From the NCBI RefSeq assembly GCF_020536995.1, contig NC_068359.1, forward strand, positions 108,123,082 to 108,187,081: 64,000 bases of DNA. The letters run 5' to 3'. The notes under the pieces were generated by a model. That model worked only from the letters and a program-made list of their open reading frames with translations, was not told where the DNA came from and did no database searches. The DNA comes from Dreissena polymorpha (Eukaryota > Mollusca > Bivalvia > Myida > Dreissenidae). This document shows, piece by piece, positions 23,340-36,905 of the stretch (its first letter is position 1; the number at the start of each line of letters is the position of its first letter). Position numbers and translations under genes: made by a program.

Positions 23340-26300
23340 TAGAGTCCCAATTGTGCGTTATTCGACAATAAACAATGATAGAAAATCATGGTATATAACA
23401 AGGCTCACAAAACTCTATCAAATATAATATAATAACGCGGATTTTTTTTTCAAGTGGCATAGATTATAGTGAAATACACGTCATTTGTATTCCGTTAGAT
23501 TTTATGAAACTTGTGCATGTACTAAATTATTTTCAGTGGACAAATACTGTATATTTAGATACCACTGATAAATATGATTCAAAAGAAAGTATTGTCCTAT
23601 TTTTGTTGTTGGTCTTCAGTATTTTATCTCTTGCTGATCTATTTAAAAGTTTTACTGAACATGATACTATAGTTAATAGTTATTTTTGTGTAACTCTTAA
23701 TGCGTATGCGAATTTTAATTTGAAAGTGTCTGCCTAGTGACCTCTAGTAATGAGTGCCTTGTGTTTGACTGTATAAAAATCGCAATTAAATGTATAAACT
23801 ATCATTTACCGTTTTTTCTTAGTATTGTCGAACATCCATTAGATGTCGAATAGATTTTGTTATCATATTAGTTTGTTAAGTCATGTTTAAACACATATTT
23901 TTGAATATTTACCAATTATAATCTGTTATATATGAATGTGAAAATTTATTAAATAAGCGCCTTACTAAAATATCTTATTTTTTATAATAAAAGTGTATGA
24001 TATAAGCGACTGTTATAATTTTAAGTCTTCCACCTTTTCGAGAGCGAAGTGAAATTAACGGCAAAGCAATATCGTTATGAATGGCAGAGGGACCGCCAGA
24101 CAATTTCGCAATTGACAACGGTTGTGATTTGGGTGCATCAAATTATTATTATAGATGTCCTGAATTATGTAAATGTTTCCGCTGCAGACAGAATAGAAGA
24201 TTCAGAATAGAAATATGGCTATTTGAAGTCGACAATGCAGGGATTTGTCCCCTATTTAGCACTTTGTTTACAAATTCCTTTAAAGGTATGCCAATGAAAC
24301 AGTTTTTGCAACGAAAATGATATCAACCAATGTCCCCCGAGTAATATATCCGGCAAGATTTCTTTAAAAAAAAATTGTGTTGGTGGAGAAATTCGACTTA
24401 ACATTCAACATATTGATGAAACAATGATATGACCCGATGAAGTGCCAAAGATATCAAGATATGACAGGAGTGCAGTTCATTTATAAACTTAAAAGCTAAC
24501 TATTACAGTTGATAATTGCCCACTCTTTTGCATTTTAGATAATTTTCATTGAACTTTGAGGTTTCATAATTATATCCGTTCTGAAGCTTAGTTAATTGCC
24601 AGCTTATTTGTTTCATAACCTTAGTAATGTATTTACTATTCTAAGATTTAATTAAAGAGCATGCTTAATGTTCAAGCACGTTTAATAACTTCTTCATATG
24701 CAAATGTACTTCAAATTATGGTATGTCTGGATTTCAAATTATATTGTGTTATTGTAATATAAATATGAAATCTTTCGTTAAACGGAACGCATTGTTTGAC
24801 ACATAGTCGGGAATAAAAGTTATTGCTCATCATCATTCACATTTTCTCAAGTGTAATTAAAAAGGAATAAAACAATACTGTGCCATGTTCTTTAATACTT
24901 AATCCACCATTTTAATTTCCTCTGAGAATGCTTTTGATTGGAATGCAGAAGATTTGTGAAGGATCGGCACAGTTTAATGTTAGACCAACACCATCATATT
25001 GGCAATTTATTTTGCATTTTATTAACCTTTATAGCATGTACTTTCGAAAATGTCGTAAAAGGACGTAAACTTAATAGAACGATTGGCGATTTGTGCAGAA
25101 ACCGTAACTGTGTAAGAACCTGTTCACGAATAACAGGATTTTAACAAAGTGACTTTTCTCTAGTTGAAAGCTATTTGAACAAGGTTATTTGGATGAAATG
25201 AACAGCAAACATATTTTAATCGTTTTCTTAAAAAAACATCCTATAATTTATTGCGTTTTAACTTTTTTTGTTTTCAAATTTTTGTCTGAATCTGTGCTTT
25301 AAATTTAAAATTCACATGTTTATGCTTTTAATACTTTACATATTGAGATAAAAGATTAGTGTTTTCATAAATAAAATTCTCATATCTCTTCTCATTGAAT
25401 ATAAATGCGCATGCTCCATAAACTGCAACAATTAATAACTATAATGAGATAGTTCTCATAATATTAGATGAATCTCGTGTACTTTGCAATGTCGAGATTG
25501 GCGCATGTCAGTTAAACAAATCTAGAAAACATAAACATGAATGTTTTGCTACGTATTTTGCATTACACTTCATATGTTTGTCATATAAAGACTCTCATAC
25601 CAAAAAGCAGCTAAATATTTGAAATAGTCCCATAAAAAACAACGGAAGACCGTTGTTATAGAAAACAATTCAATGTCCAATCTTCTTATGTCGCAGTTGA
25701 AGACGATTGGATTGTTTATCAAAGTTGATGATGGTGAAAGTAAGACTTTGTAGTACATGTAGATGATACACATGTTATTAGTAATTAGTAATTTAATTTG
25801 AAAGTTAATAGGAGGTTTGAATTCAAAGGAAACTAGAACTTTATGATACATTTTTCAATAAAAGTTTTTGATTTTCAAAGTTAGCTTTCCTTCTTTATCA
25901 AACATCATACATTTCTGACATCTAATGCTTTCAACATTGGTGTAAATTTCATAATCCTGATTTGCTTTATGTATTCCATAAATTTGTATTATAAAATAAG
26001 TTTTGTTAAGCATCAAAGTTAACCTTAAACCGTGGCAAATTTAAAAAGGGGGGGGGGAGACCTATCCCGCACCCTCACAGGTCCCCCCCGGTCAATAATA
26101 CATGCGAACAGTCCTGTGATGTAAACTTTTGCTAAGCACACCTTCTGGTCTTAACACTGCTAGTTAATGTACGTAGACGACTACTTTTTTGGTCATTTAC
26201 CTCTGGTTAAAGGTCGAATACAAGACTTGTAGTCGATTACACTCGTTAAAATGTATCAACATATTCAATGAGCATTTTATTCACAACTTAAAAGTATGAA

Positions 26301-26480
26301 CGCTGCATGTTTTTTTTAATTTATCTATCAATTTTATTATCGACACTAATTATAAGTATACAAAAAATACATTCATAAATAAATATAACACACTTAATAA
26401 CTGTCTTCCGCTAAAATAAAACTTTCAACAAGTGAAATATATTAAGTAGACAAAATAAAAAAGTCTGAAAAGGAAATATA
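23340..26480. other. AT-rich sequence without a recognisable gene
   Basis: Several short ORFs (for example 24081-24320 and 24938-25144) show no domain, splice context or repeat support. A run of G lies at about 26047-26057. Confidence 0.45.
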
Positions 26481-26544
26481 AAAATGTCAGATAGTACAAG
26501 TAGTGATAGTATTGATACTATTTGATATTTTATGGGTTAATGTA

Positions 26545-26847
26545 ATGCAAAAAGAAGTTAAAGATGACTCATTCAAAAGTACAAAGGTAACATCGAACGG
26601 AGAAAAAGAAGACAACGGCAGGGGAAAATGGCAAATTTCAGGTCAAATCGTTCCGAAAGTATCATTGGAATATTTTATCAAAGTGTTCGGATTCGACCCA
26701 AGGAATCTTGACAATAAATTTGACGATGTACATGCAACTTCTTATGAAGTGGCCAGCATCCCAACGCCTGAATTAATTGAAGAATTCGAGGGCACTGGCA
26801 TTTGCATGGTCAAACAAGTTTTTAGAGCAGGCAAAACAAAAAAGTAA
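26545..26847 (+). CDS. Unassigned 100-residue ORF
   Basis: Starts at ATG 26545 with MQKEVKDDSFKSTK. A lysine/aspartate-rich first third is followed by a more protein-like portion containing SLEYFIKVFGFDPRNLDNKF, then SIPTPELIEEFEGTGICMVK and a basic tail. The composition is less AT-driven than neighbouring ORFs. An ATG at 26484 opens a short serine/aspartate-rich frame that ends just before, in a different frame. I do not recognise a family. It could be a small gene, one exon of a larger one, or a decayed copy. Confidence 0.3.
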   Translation: MQKEVKDDSFKSTKVTSNGEKEDNGRGKWQISGQIVPKVSLEYFIKVFGFDPRNLDNKFDDVHATSYEVASIPTPELIEEFEGTGICMVKQVFRAGKTKK

Positions 26848-28475
26848 CATAAAAAAGTTATTGTAACGATTTTAACAATTCCTGAAATTAAAAGTCGGCA
26901 GAGAACTGCATGCGCTTGATGTTGATATTTAGGATGAGTATATCGCACGTTATTCACACGGGGTATCCAAATTACACACCGAACTTAACAATATAATAGA
27001 CGTACAAAAACTCCAGCAGGGAGTTCCCATGTGATTTTAAGCAAAGGAAATATCAGACATTCTATACATCTTTTCATACTGCTCACTTAGTTTTGAAGCC
27101 CAACATTCCAATCCATTACCGAATAGACACTCGAGAACATATTTTACCACAAATTACCCTGGACGACACGTTGATATAACTTGAGTTGTGTTTCATGATT
27201 TGTATAAACTGCTAAAAGTATGTGAAATCATATACTTGGCACCGAGTATCTAAAAGAGAGCTCGTAAGACATATGCTTGTACGATGTAATACATATCGTT
27301 GCAATTCATTTAAAAAAACGTAAATAAAACAGGCAAATTCAAGACAATATATGGATTACCAAAGACATAACATTACCCTTGTCAGATTAGCGTACATTTA
27401 CAAAATACAATGGAACAACTTAATTGAGGAATGTTTTAGCATAGTTGTGAAGTGGTTCACGGTTATGCTCAACAATTACATATCAATCATAAAGTATTTA
27501 AATAATCATCTTGTGAACAGTTTTCATCAAAAAGTATGTTGTCTTTAGTTTGTTTTCAATGTATATTGTTTAAATTAGGTTCGCTCATCTGCTTTGCGGA
27601 CGTCAATCGCAATGAACAGTTGAACCATTAGACCTATTAAAATGAAACCGACGTTGCCTAAGGGAAATGTGTCACTTTGTTGAAAGTTGAAAGAATGTTA
27701 GGCGTCTGTATATTTTTTTTCTCATTAATATCTTCGTCAAAGAAGAACACACACATCAGGCATTATTCAATGCGCGTAATGCGTGTGGCGAACTATTTAA
27801 TTATATTTTTCATCCTTAAGATTGAAATTAGTTTTTGTGATTGTTTTGATGTTTGAAGATGACAAACACTGAATTTCTCTGTATAATGAAATAACATCTA
27901 CATGCATTTGTATCACTAATCTTGTAATCAGACATCAAAGAAATCAAAATATTGTTTTCTTTATTTATGGTAACACATTTAATATAAGTTGCAACGCATA
28001 TTGTTTTATAAACAGGTTTCATGTTTATAGAAGATCACATATTACGGATATCAAACATCACGTACGCAGTGTGCAAATATAAAATACCTGTATGCACCTG
28101 CTGAACTTAAGTTACGTTAAGGCATAGTTTTAAATTGGAATAAAGCGTTATCGTTTGATAAATAATCTAATTTAAAACAATGTTAATATTAACATGAAAC
28201 TTAAAAGTCATATATTATTGTTTTGGTCTCTGCTTGAAATTCATTCTTTCCCACCATCTCAGATCATAAGCACGCGTTCCTCTCACATTCTGTGAATCTC
28301 TTTCACACACACACGGGCCAATCTTCAATGTTCAAAATACATGTTGTTCGCGTGGTATTTGTTTAATTTTGCGTTCCATTTTCATCGATTGTTTATTGAC
28401 ACTGCCATATGTGCTGTAAATGATTTATTCATGATAGCAAATGGCGATCTTTACTATTTGATGGTGAATTATGTG
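26848..28475. other. AT-rich sequence without a recognisable gene
   Basis: No supported coding or structured feature. A short CA run occurs near 28303-28314. Confidence 0.45.
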
Positions 28476-29668
28476 TTAAAGGGGCGGTCAACCAGATTGC
28501 TATATATCACGAAAAAAGAAAAGTTCTAAAATACCGTGTGTTTTTTTACAATTATTAGGTTATATTGATTAAAATATCCCGACTGGTATATTTCATTACT
28601 TGAAAAATCCCGTTAAGTGTTCTTATTTTCAGTAAATTCGGTAATACAATTTTACTGAGTTTGTCTACCAGGAAATTCGGAGAGTTCTGTTGTTGTTATA
28701 TTTTGTGAAATTACGATGATTGCTTTTATAAAGTATAAGTTACAACGCTCATTGTATGAGCATAAATGGCCGAGTGGTCTATATGGGAGACTTTTTACTC
28801 ATTTTACTCCAGGACTCCAAGGGTCAGTGGTTCGAGCCCTATTCAGGGTTACTTTTTTTTCTTTTTTTTGATTTTATTACTGATTGTTTAAGGGGGATTT
28901 TTAAATCCAATGTTAAAATTTATCAATATAAAGGTCCGTGTACATACCGTCTTTCCGATTTTCGTTTTGCATTCGACAACACGAAACACGACAATAAACG
29001 CGTTTTAGTTCATATTCCGATTATCTTATAACCGAAACAAGTACAAAAAACAAAGAACAAATCGACTTATTTATATCGTTTTTCGTTTTACTAATTACAA
29101 AACAAAACACGAAACGTGTATCTCTATTCCTTTTTCGTTTCAATTTAAGTTACAAAAAAATAAATATTTGAAAATTGAAACAAAGCGCCTGCTCTCATTT
29201 ATCGTTCTTGATTTGATAAAACGATACACGGAAAACGGAAAACGAGGGGCGCTGCGCAGCTTTATTTGGATGATAACTCATGATTAATCTTAGTGCGCAG
29301 TTTCCTCCCTTTGAAACTATTATTTTGAATAATAAAATGTTCACTATTACATGCATAATAGAGGAAGAATAGACGAGTCTTGGCACAGCTCTTTTTGGCT
29401 AGTCTAATGGAATAATGTATAGATCAACAGTAAAGTTATATAACGATACCAATATAAATGCCTGCTTTTGTTTCAAGTCATTGGATTTTATTTAATGTAT
29501 AAATTGCATTACAAAAAGCATTGCACAATAAAATATCTTCGTTCGGCGTAGCCTTTTTCTTCAAGTAATTAACAACAATCGATTTATTTACTACACTGTA
29601 TTCATATCTGTTTAAGAAATGAAATAAAAATCCACATTATCACTAAACATATACACATGTACATTCAA

Positions 29669-29814
29669 TCAGTATGGTGAATTATTCCTAAGAGCATGCA
29701 CGGCCTCATAAAGCCCTGTCATGGCACGTCGTGTGTCGTCCTGGCTCATACACTTCGGGTAACTGGCTGGCGGTGGGCTCTGATACCAGGTGTCCATGCA
29801 GTTCTTGCATCGAA
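29669..29814 (-). CDS. Candidate terminal exon with CxxC...C motif inside the 3083-bp element
   Basis: On the minus strand, a TACTAG acceptor is followed by 47 codons and a TGA. The peptide starts RCKNCMDTWYQSPPPASYPK, then CMSQDDTRRAMTGLYEAVHA. Cysteines at 2, 5 and 21 and the balanced composition contrast with the AT-rich surroundings. An in-frame stop 12 nt upstream of the acceptor means it must be spliced onto something. An AATAAA lies about 180 bases downstream. It may be the end of the element's own gene or a captured host exon. I do not recognise the family. Confidence 0.4.
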
Positions 29815-30124
29815 CTAGTAATTTTCACAAGTTGCAAATGTAGGGTGCGACACTGGTCTTGAATGTAACAATTAATGTTGTTATAAATCTATCGGTTCAC
29901 GCACTGAGTTCTTTTTAAATTTTATCAGCATGATTATATTTGGTGCTCCCTTTATAGGATAAAGAAAATTTGCTTACAACAATTATAAAAATATTTGAAA
30001 CTCTTTGCGAGATCACATCATGATCGCTTGATGGCGCGCTCCTCATATATATCATTGACTCAGCAAATCATACACGTATTGTTACAAATGAAAACACTTT
30101 TCTATAATGGCATTCGAGTTTCAT

Positions 30125-30643
30125 TTAAAGGGATCTTTTCACGCTTTGGTAAATTGACAAAATTGAAAAAAGTTGTTTCAGATTCGTAAGTTTTCGTTTT
30201 AGTTATGATATTTGTGAGGAAACAGTAATACTGAACATTTACCATGCTCTAATATAGCCATTATATGCATCTTTTGACGATTTTAAAACCTAAAAATTAT
30301 AAAGCGTTGCAACGCGAAACGATTGAATAATTTGGAGAGTTCTGTTTTTGTCGTTAAATTTTGTGAAACTACGAAGATTGCTTATATAAGGTATAAAATA
30401 CGACAAGAATGTGTACTCGGCGGAATAGCTCAGTAGGCTAAAGCGTTTTTACTTCAGGACTCTGGCAGGACTCCAGGGGTCACTGGTTCGAAACCTGCTC
30501 CGGGCAATGTTCTTTTCCTTTTTTTAATTTTTTTCTTGATTTTTTACTGGAGCTTTTACGATCCAATGTTTACATTTATCAATATAAAGCATTTAATGAA
30601 TAAGTTAAAAAAAATGCCAAAATCTGTGAAAAGGCCCCTTTAA
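30125..30643 (+). mobile_element. TIR element with internal tRNA-like promoter, copy 2
   Basis: 519 bp, nearly identical to 2761-3277, with the same TTAA-bounded ends and the same tRNA-like core (box B GGTTCGAAACC at about 30485). It lies inside the 3083-bp element, so it inserted later. Confidence 0.75.
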
Positions 30644-31278
30644 GGAGACAAACGAGGTCATAAACGGAACATATTAACGAGTGCAAGTAGATTCTATAGG
30701 CGTGACGCATGATATTCGCCTTCTTTAAGTAACGTAACGTTTAAAGGAAAAAAGATTAAGCGGCGTTATAATATCATTGGAATGTACATATCTTGTTAGC
30801 AATAACTTAATATTGGGCGCTCTTTCAGGAACATTAAATATGTTGTTTAATAAGTTATTAAATTGGTACATTTATTAATTATATTTAAGTTAATTTCATT
30901 TCTTCAAGCGCAAAGCGGTTACATATAAGGTGTTTGGTTATAACTCTTGTTTTAGAGCTAAAATCACTAGACATATCACAATGCAGTTGTTAAATGCACT
31001 ATGTATTTGTTGTTAATCGAACGAATTGGAAATTATATATTAGACACCTTGCACTTTACTGTTCCATAAGATTAAAACATTTTTTATATATTTATTCTCC
31101 TTTCGTCCTGTTCTTTCTTTCAATAGTGGCTGTTATTATACAACTTTGACATTTTATTATGTAAGGTGACGTTAAAAGTAAAACATAGGGACATTTTAGC
31201 AGCCGCCGCCGATTCTTGTGTCTTTAAAATGTCATGCGGGACTCAAGGGACGGGGTATTGCAGCTCTTCAAATGTAAG

Positions 31279-31318
31279 GAACCCCCCCCCCCCCACACAC
31301 ACACACACACACACACAC
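31279..31318. repeat. Poly-C followed by CA microsatellite
   Basis: A run of C followed directly by (CA)n, inside the 3083-bp element. Confidence 0.8.
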
Positions 31319-32790
31319 GATGATAGGATTAAAACGATTTTTTTTTGTAAAATAAGTACTGAATTTACATAGCATAGGGGCGAAGAACAAGAAGTGTCAT
31401 AAGAGGCTAATTATAGCCCTATCTAATCGGTTGGATCGGCATGACATACCGGTACGTTGAAAACCTTTCGATGCCAAGATTATGATCATTTCAAATTGGA
31501 AAAAAAACAATACCTTGAAAAACAACTGAAAATATCCACGTCTCTGTCCCTTACGGGCGTGTCTTTACCTCCACGAAAAAAAGCATGTAGGAAGCCACGC
31601 TGATGGACATAAGTGATAAAGTATTATATAAGGGAGAAAAATACGCGCAAAAAGCCACAATGAGTTACCTCCCCAAGACAGCAGCACATCCCGCAAACGC
31701 CACTCGTTTTTCGTTTTTCGTATACCGTTCTTTCAAACTAAGAACGGTAAACGGGATCAAATAATCTGTTCAAATTTTCAAACATTTATTTTTGTTATAT
31801 GATTTGAAACGAACTATGAACAGGGGAATTAATTTCGTTTTTTTGTTTTATAATAAGTACAACGAAAAACGATATAAAGAAGTTAATTTTGTTTTCGTAT
31901 TTTGTTTTAGTTTCGGTTATTAGAAAATCGGAATATGAACTTATATGCGTTGATTTTCGTGTTTCGTTGTTTCGAATGTTAAACGAAATAGGAAAAGACG
32001 ATAAATACACGGACCTATAAAGCATTTCATGACGGTATTTTAGAACTTTTCTTTTTTCGTCAATCTGGTTGACTGCTCCTTTATCATTGAATAATTTATA
32101 TTTTGTTATATGTATGTGTACTCATGGGCTTCAAGCCTAATGTATTCTAAAATAAAACCTATTTTATAATTAAAATGTGTATTTCAATTTACTGAATAAT
32201 TCTTAATTTAGGTATATAATGTTTCATCTCTTTATTTTTCAGGCATCGCACGCTTAACTTCAGTACTATTGTGCGTTCTTGCGCAAGAAAATCGACATGT
32301 TTTTACATCAACACGCAACTTCGCAAGTGAAAATTAGCTTTTTGTTTTGTAAGATAACTATTAAACTATGTTAATGCCATTGTATACTTGATTTTATCCG
32401 ACTCCTCTCAGAATGTCAGTCTCTAGTCGTACAATCGACATTTGCATCAGCCGGGAGTAAACTGGGTATTACGACTATTGTGTTTCATCTCATGAAATTA
32501 ATACAAAAACAAAACGATTCAGAGGTGCAATCACACAGCTTAAAAATTCCACCTGAGAAAATTAAATAAAGTATATGAATGAAGTCATGCTTATATCTGT
32601 GTTTCTTGATTGATACACTTGTGTGGGCTGTTTCAACATTTAAAGTCAATTGTAATTCAGGTTGGTTCGACAGATGGTAAGATTTATAATATGTACCACG
32701 ATATTTTAAAGATGATACGTTAATACAGGAACAATTATTGTTTCCTAGTTCCGAAACACAGAAAAGGCTTTAATTACCAATCGCCGTACA

Positions 32791-32867
32791 AGTTCTTGGG
32801 TCGGGCCGGGGATCGAACTTCGGATTGTAGTTCAGAGCTTGACCGACTGACCTTTCCGTCCCGGGTA
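32791..32867 (-). mobile_element. tRNA-derived SINE head
   Basis: On the minus strand it reads GGGACGGAAAGGTCAGTCGG (box A-like) and later AAGTTCGATCCCC (box B). The acceptor stem is not convincing, so this is a SINE head rather than a tRNA gene. Its 3' end is not resolved. Confidence 0.5.
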
Positions 32868-33109
32868 TGATATTTTTGTCCAAAGGGTCGTCTGACCTTT
32901 CAATTCAATCGTTCTAAGACGGTGCCCTCAAATGTAATAATGTCTTTATATTTCATGTCGTTTATATTTTCCTGTATTCTCTAGGCAAATAACTGGTCAA
33001 TTTCTTAAAAAAATCCGACACCCGATGGAACTTTTTGCATGACCAGCGACATGCAAAAATAGGAACAGGAAACATAACAGCTAATCAGCTCTTACTGTTA
33101 TGTTTTATT

Positions 33110-33334
<225 letters not shown>

Positions 33335-34130
33335 TTTATTCAGACTAATACACAAGTACATCGTATTCATACAATAGTATACACATTATTTTCTGTCACG
33401 TAATTAGGTATAACAACATAACATTAAATAACATAAAATACACATTTACGAGTACAAATACTAATACACTATCAAGGCGGTAATGACATTTATTGAACAG
33501 TATTATTTAAAATCGTATTTCTAATAACAAGAGCTTCTTTGATATATTTACATACATTGTAAATAACTGATTTTTCACATGAAACTAATAAGTTTTGGAA
33601 TTTATATAATGATAGGTTAATATAAAATATATTATATATTTTTTCTTAAATCCGTGTAACAACGTCATATGCATATCAAATGGTATTCATCTTCTAAATC
33701 CAAGTCATTACAACATAAACAATAACGTTCATTTCGTGAGATGTTATTTTGGGCGTATCTGCCTGTTTGGATTCTCAACGGATGCGCAGATACTTTTTAT
33801 CTTACAAAAAATAATCGCAGACGTCTAGAAACTAAGTCTAAATATGCTTCATAATCCAAACAGCTTTTAATAACCTTGTACATCATTAAAACAGAACTAT
33901 TATTTATTTTACCGTACCACTCTTGTTTAAAATTATCAATAAGTCTACATTTGAACTCGCTGATAAAACTATTAACTTGTACAACGTTTGGATTTCTAAA
34001 AACATAACTAAATCCAAGATTATTTTACATATTCTTTACATTCGATTTACTTTGTGCGAGTGCATTAAATCGATTTTAAAATACTACTGATGCATGAAAA
34101 ACGTAAAAAAAGACATTCATATTGATTGTA
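33335..34130 (-). pseudogene. LINE 3' end (reverse-transcriptase C-terminus and 3'UTR)
   Basis: Read on the minus strand, successive stretches give NSFISEFKCRLIDNFKQEWY, then SCLDYEAYLDLVSRRLR, then LRIQTGRYAQN, NERYCLCCN and DLEDEYHL, and finally a C-terminal EKSVIYNVCKYIKEALVIRN. The 'RIxxGRY...R.ER.C..C....EDEYHF' order is a hallmark of LINE ORF2 tails in molluscs (CR1/L2/Jockey-like). In-frame interruptions make it a relic. The 3'UTR ends GAATAAACTG and runs into the TCTG tract. Confidence 0.7.
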
Positions 34131-34149
34131 TGAATCAAAAGTTTTTAAT

Positions 34150-36715
34150 TTCATACTTTGAAATACGGAATATATTTCCAGTAGCTTGAGTTTTTTTAGT
34201 AGATATCCTATAGAACCTATAAGACTAGTAAAAGTATACATGTTATTATAATATAATATGTTGCTGTTTGCCACTACGATTAAGATGTTGTTAAGGGATA
34301 CACATATACATAATTTATTTTCACACACAAAAGTTGCAGTTATCAAAAATAAAAAGAATTATGCTCTCAGTATTTTACTGTTTCTCTCAACAACGGCAGA
34401 CGTGCTTAAGAGTGACTGACTTTTTGAAGTCACTTACCGTTCGTGATTATTTAAAATACTTTTTTCATTGAAACATGAATACATACTAGGTTGAGCATCA
34501 GAAATATGCATATTTAAAAGACCTTCATTGTTTTGTTCAGCTGTTAAAACAATCGCGATTCAACATAAAAGTTGAACTTACTTTTATTAATAATTCGTGA
34601 TTTTTGTGTTCACAATTCTGTTATTTAGATGTCGTCATTTCACTTTTCTAGTTTCTTAAAGAAGAACGACGATGTGCCAGAGATTTGTGAATAGTGTGCT
34701 TATTCCGAAACCACTTAAGTGGAATATTGTCGTGTGTACTGTTTCATGAAAGAGGAGTTGGTAACCCGTATTTAATTAAAAGTCAATTGAAAACAACTGT
34801 TAAATAGTTGAAACCATGAACAGAAAAACGTCTTACCACGATTCGGAGTCCAAATTATTATGTAAGTTTATACTCAATAAGGTCTATCCCATTACAAAGT
34901 GAACATAGCTATGGAAACTCATGTATCCAACATTTAGAGCGAATAAATCTTTTTTTTAAATTTAATGATGACTTTTAATACATTCTTTTTGTAGAACTTG
35001 TATACAGAGAAAAACTGTTTTGATTTATAATTTTTCACGCGCCATACAGTTCGAAGAAATTAATATATTCATATAAAATTCATTACAAACAACATGACTC
35101 TATCAATTGTTGTTACTCAAGGCAAACCGACGAGATATGAAGAAGTGAAATTTATAAATGTACAATACACATTAAGTTAACTTAACACCAACATGATAGA
35201 AACATTATAGTGTACTATATGGTTGTTATTTTTTTTGGTAATAAACAAATTGGCAAACAGAAATAAAACTAAGTCACTCCACAAGAACCACGCGTACATA
35301 ATAAACACACATACATTAATAAAACTGGGATAACCATCTTGGTACGGTCAATTCTTTAGTACTGACCAACTATATACAGAGTTGCGATAACAAGTTTAAC
35401 GTTGTTTTGAATCAAACTCAAACATTACACATTATATTGGTTCAAAAAGTCCACAAACAAGATAATACATTTACATATTAACATTCATGATGCACAGGGT
35501 ATTCCTGCTCTCGTGTTGGAAAAAGTCTGAAACGTATTTATTCGTCATTAAAAAGTTCCATAGACGGCATTGTATTGATCTCGCCTTTAATTGAATAATA
35601 GACTGGTAGCCATTATAGACGTGTTTTCGTAGCATTGGCATATAGTGTTGATACTGGACAGCAAGTCTAAATTGGGAATAAAGAAATAAGTTTGCAGTTG
35701 TTTGAGTCACGCAAAAGCTTTAATCTGTTCATTTTGTGAAATATCGTTATTCTTCGACTGTACGCGCCAAAGAACGTCCTATGTTTTTCTTAATTAGCTA
35801 TATTCAGCATATATATATTACATACGGTCAGTAATACTATTTTGTCGACTGATATAAGTACTTCATATCGTTAATTTGTAACAGCGCTTATTGAAAATAA
35901 TTAAGGGAAGTGGCTTATCGTATGTCCTTGTTTCTTTATGATGGTCTTGTTTGTGCAGTAGATTTCATCGCAACGAACTGTACGAGTGAGCAAGTAAAAG
36001 GATTTGGTATATGTTTGTTTTAAAGATATAGTTACAAATCGATATGGGTATCCTTTCAGAATATAATGTTTAAATCCTTTTTCTTCTCGCATCATGTGGT
36101 ATTCTTTTTATCAGGTTTACATTATATGGTTTCATGTCCGAAATATTGCAAAAGAAACACATTTACGAATCGCAACGAAATTAAAAATGGAAATGATCGG
36201 TACGAATCAATTTTGAAAGTAAATCTGATCATTATAGTTCTGATCAACAATTTTCCTAAATAAAATCACATTAAACAAAAAAATTCCTATCTAGACATTT
36301 TGCTACAGTCATCGTCTGTCAATTAAAAAAAATAACGTGAGCTTTGAATTTTATGTTGACAACATATCAAATCTATTAGAAATTAAGAAAGAACGCTATG
36401 ATAATTGGAGCTACTCAGTTCAAGTATACAGAATTCTTGACCAAAGACAGGACGTGTTAATAGAATTTTTTGAGAACCCATGCTATTTAATATTATGAGT
36501 CCTAAATCATAGCAGACACATATTATTTCTCTTAAACAGATGTGCTACTGTTTACAAAAGGAAACTGCGTTTAACGATACCAATATAACAATAAGTAACA
36601 TTATAAAGATAGGTGAATGAAAATTGAATCAAAGTACTGTCAGTACTGGTGTGACAATGCTTTTGAAGAGGATGGATATAAAAACATCAATGTAAGTTTA
36701 TCTACATCACCACAA
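34150..36715. other. AT-rich sequence, no recognisable gene
   Basis: No supported gene. Around 35320-35372 is a short repeat (ACTGGGATAACC.TCTTGG.A) that recurs at about 41775-41815. Confidence 0.45.
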
Positions 36716-36721
36716 TTGTGT

Positions 36722-36905
36722 ATGTGGGTACGAACATTGTGGGCACGAAACAAAATTTGAGTACGCACATTTTTGGTACGAACAAATAATGCCATTACAA
36801 AAATTTGGGTACGAAAAAAAAAATCGGTACGAAAAAAAATGGGGACGAAAAAAAATGGGTACGAAAAAAATTGGATACGAACAAATTTCGGTACGAATTT
36901 TTTTT
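36722..36905. repeat. GGTACGAAAA short tandem repeat
   Basis: About ten imperfect units of (G)GGTACGAA(A)n with variable A/T runs. They are followed by a unique-looking GC-richer stretch (to about 37120) that stays open in one frame but shows no known domain. Confidence 0.7.

Larger units (their letters stand above)
28933..32015. mobile_element. 3083-bp inverted-repeat DNA element nested in copy 3
   Basis: The ends read GGTCCGTGTA and its complement. The inverted repeats extend about 300 bp inward with moderate divergence and are rich in CGTTTTTCGTTT-like words. The target duplication is TATAAA (28927-28932 and 32016-32021). The uninterrupted sequence ...CAATATAAAGCATTT... is preserved in copy 2 at about 30580, which confirms the insertion. 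No transposase is recognisable, but the interior holds a candidate exon (29669-29814) and another nested element. Confidence 0.75.
28476..32084 (+). mobile_element. TIR element with tRNA-like promoter, copy 3, split by a nested insertion
   Basis: The outer element begins TTAAAGGGGCGGTCAACC (28476) and ends with the complement (near 32084). Its inner sequence lines up with copies 1 and 2 (GGAGAGTTCTGTT... then the tRNA-like part at about 28765-28848 with box A TGGCCGAGTGGTC and box B GGTTCGAGCCC). Removing the insertion and one target duplication leaves about 520 bp, matching the 517-519 bp of the other copies. Its terminal repeats differ in sequence from those copies, so it is a second subfamily. 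Confidence 0.75.
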
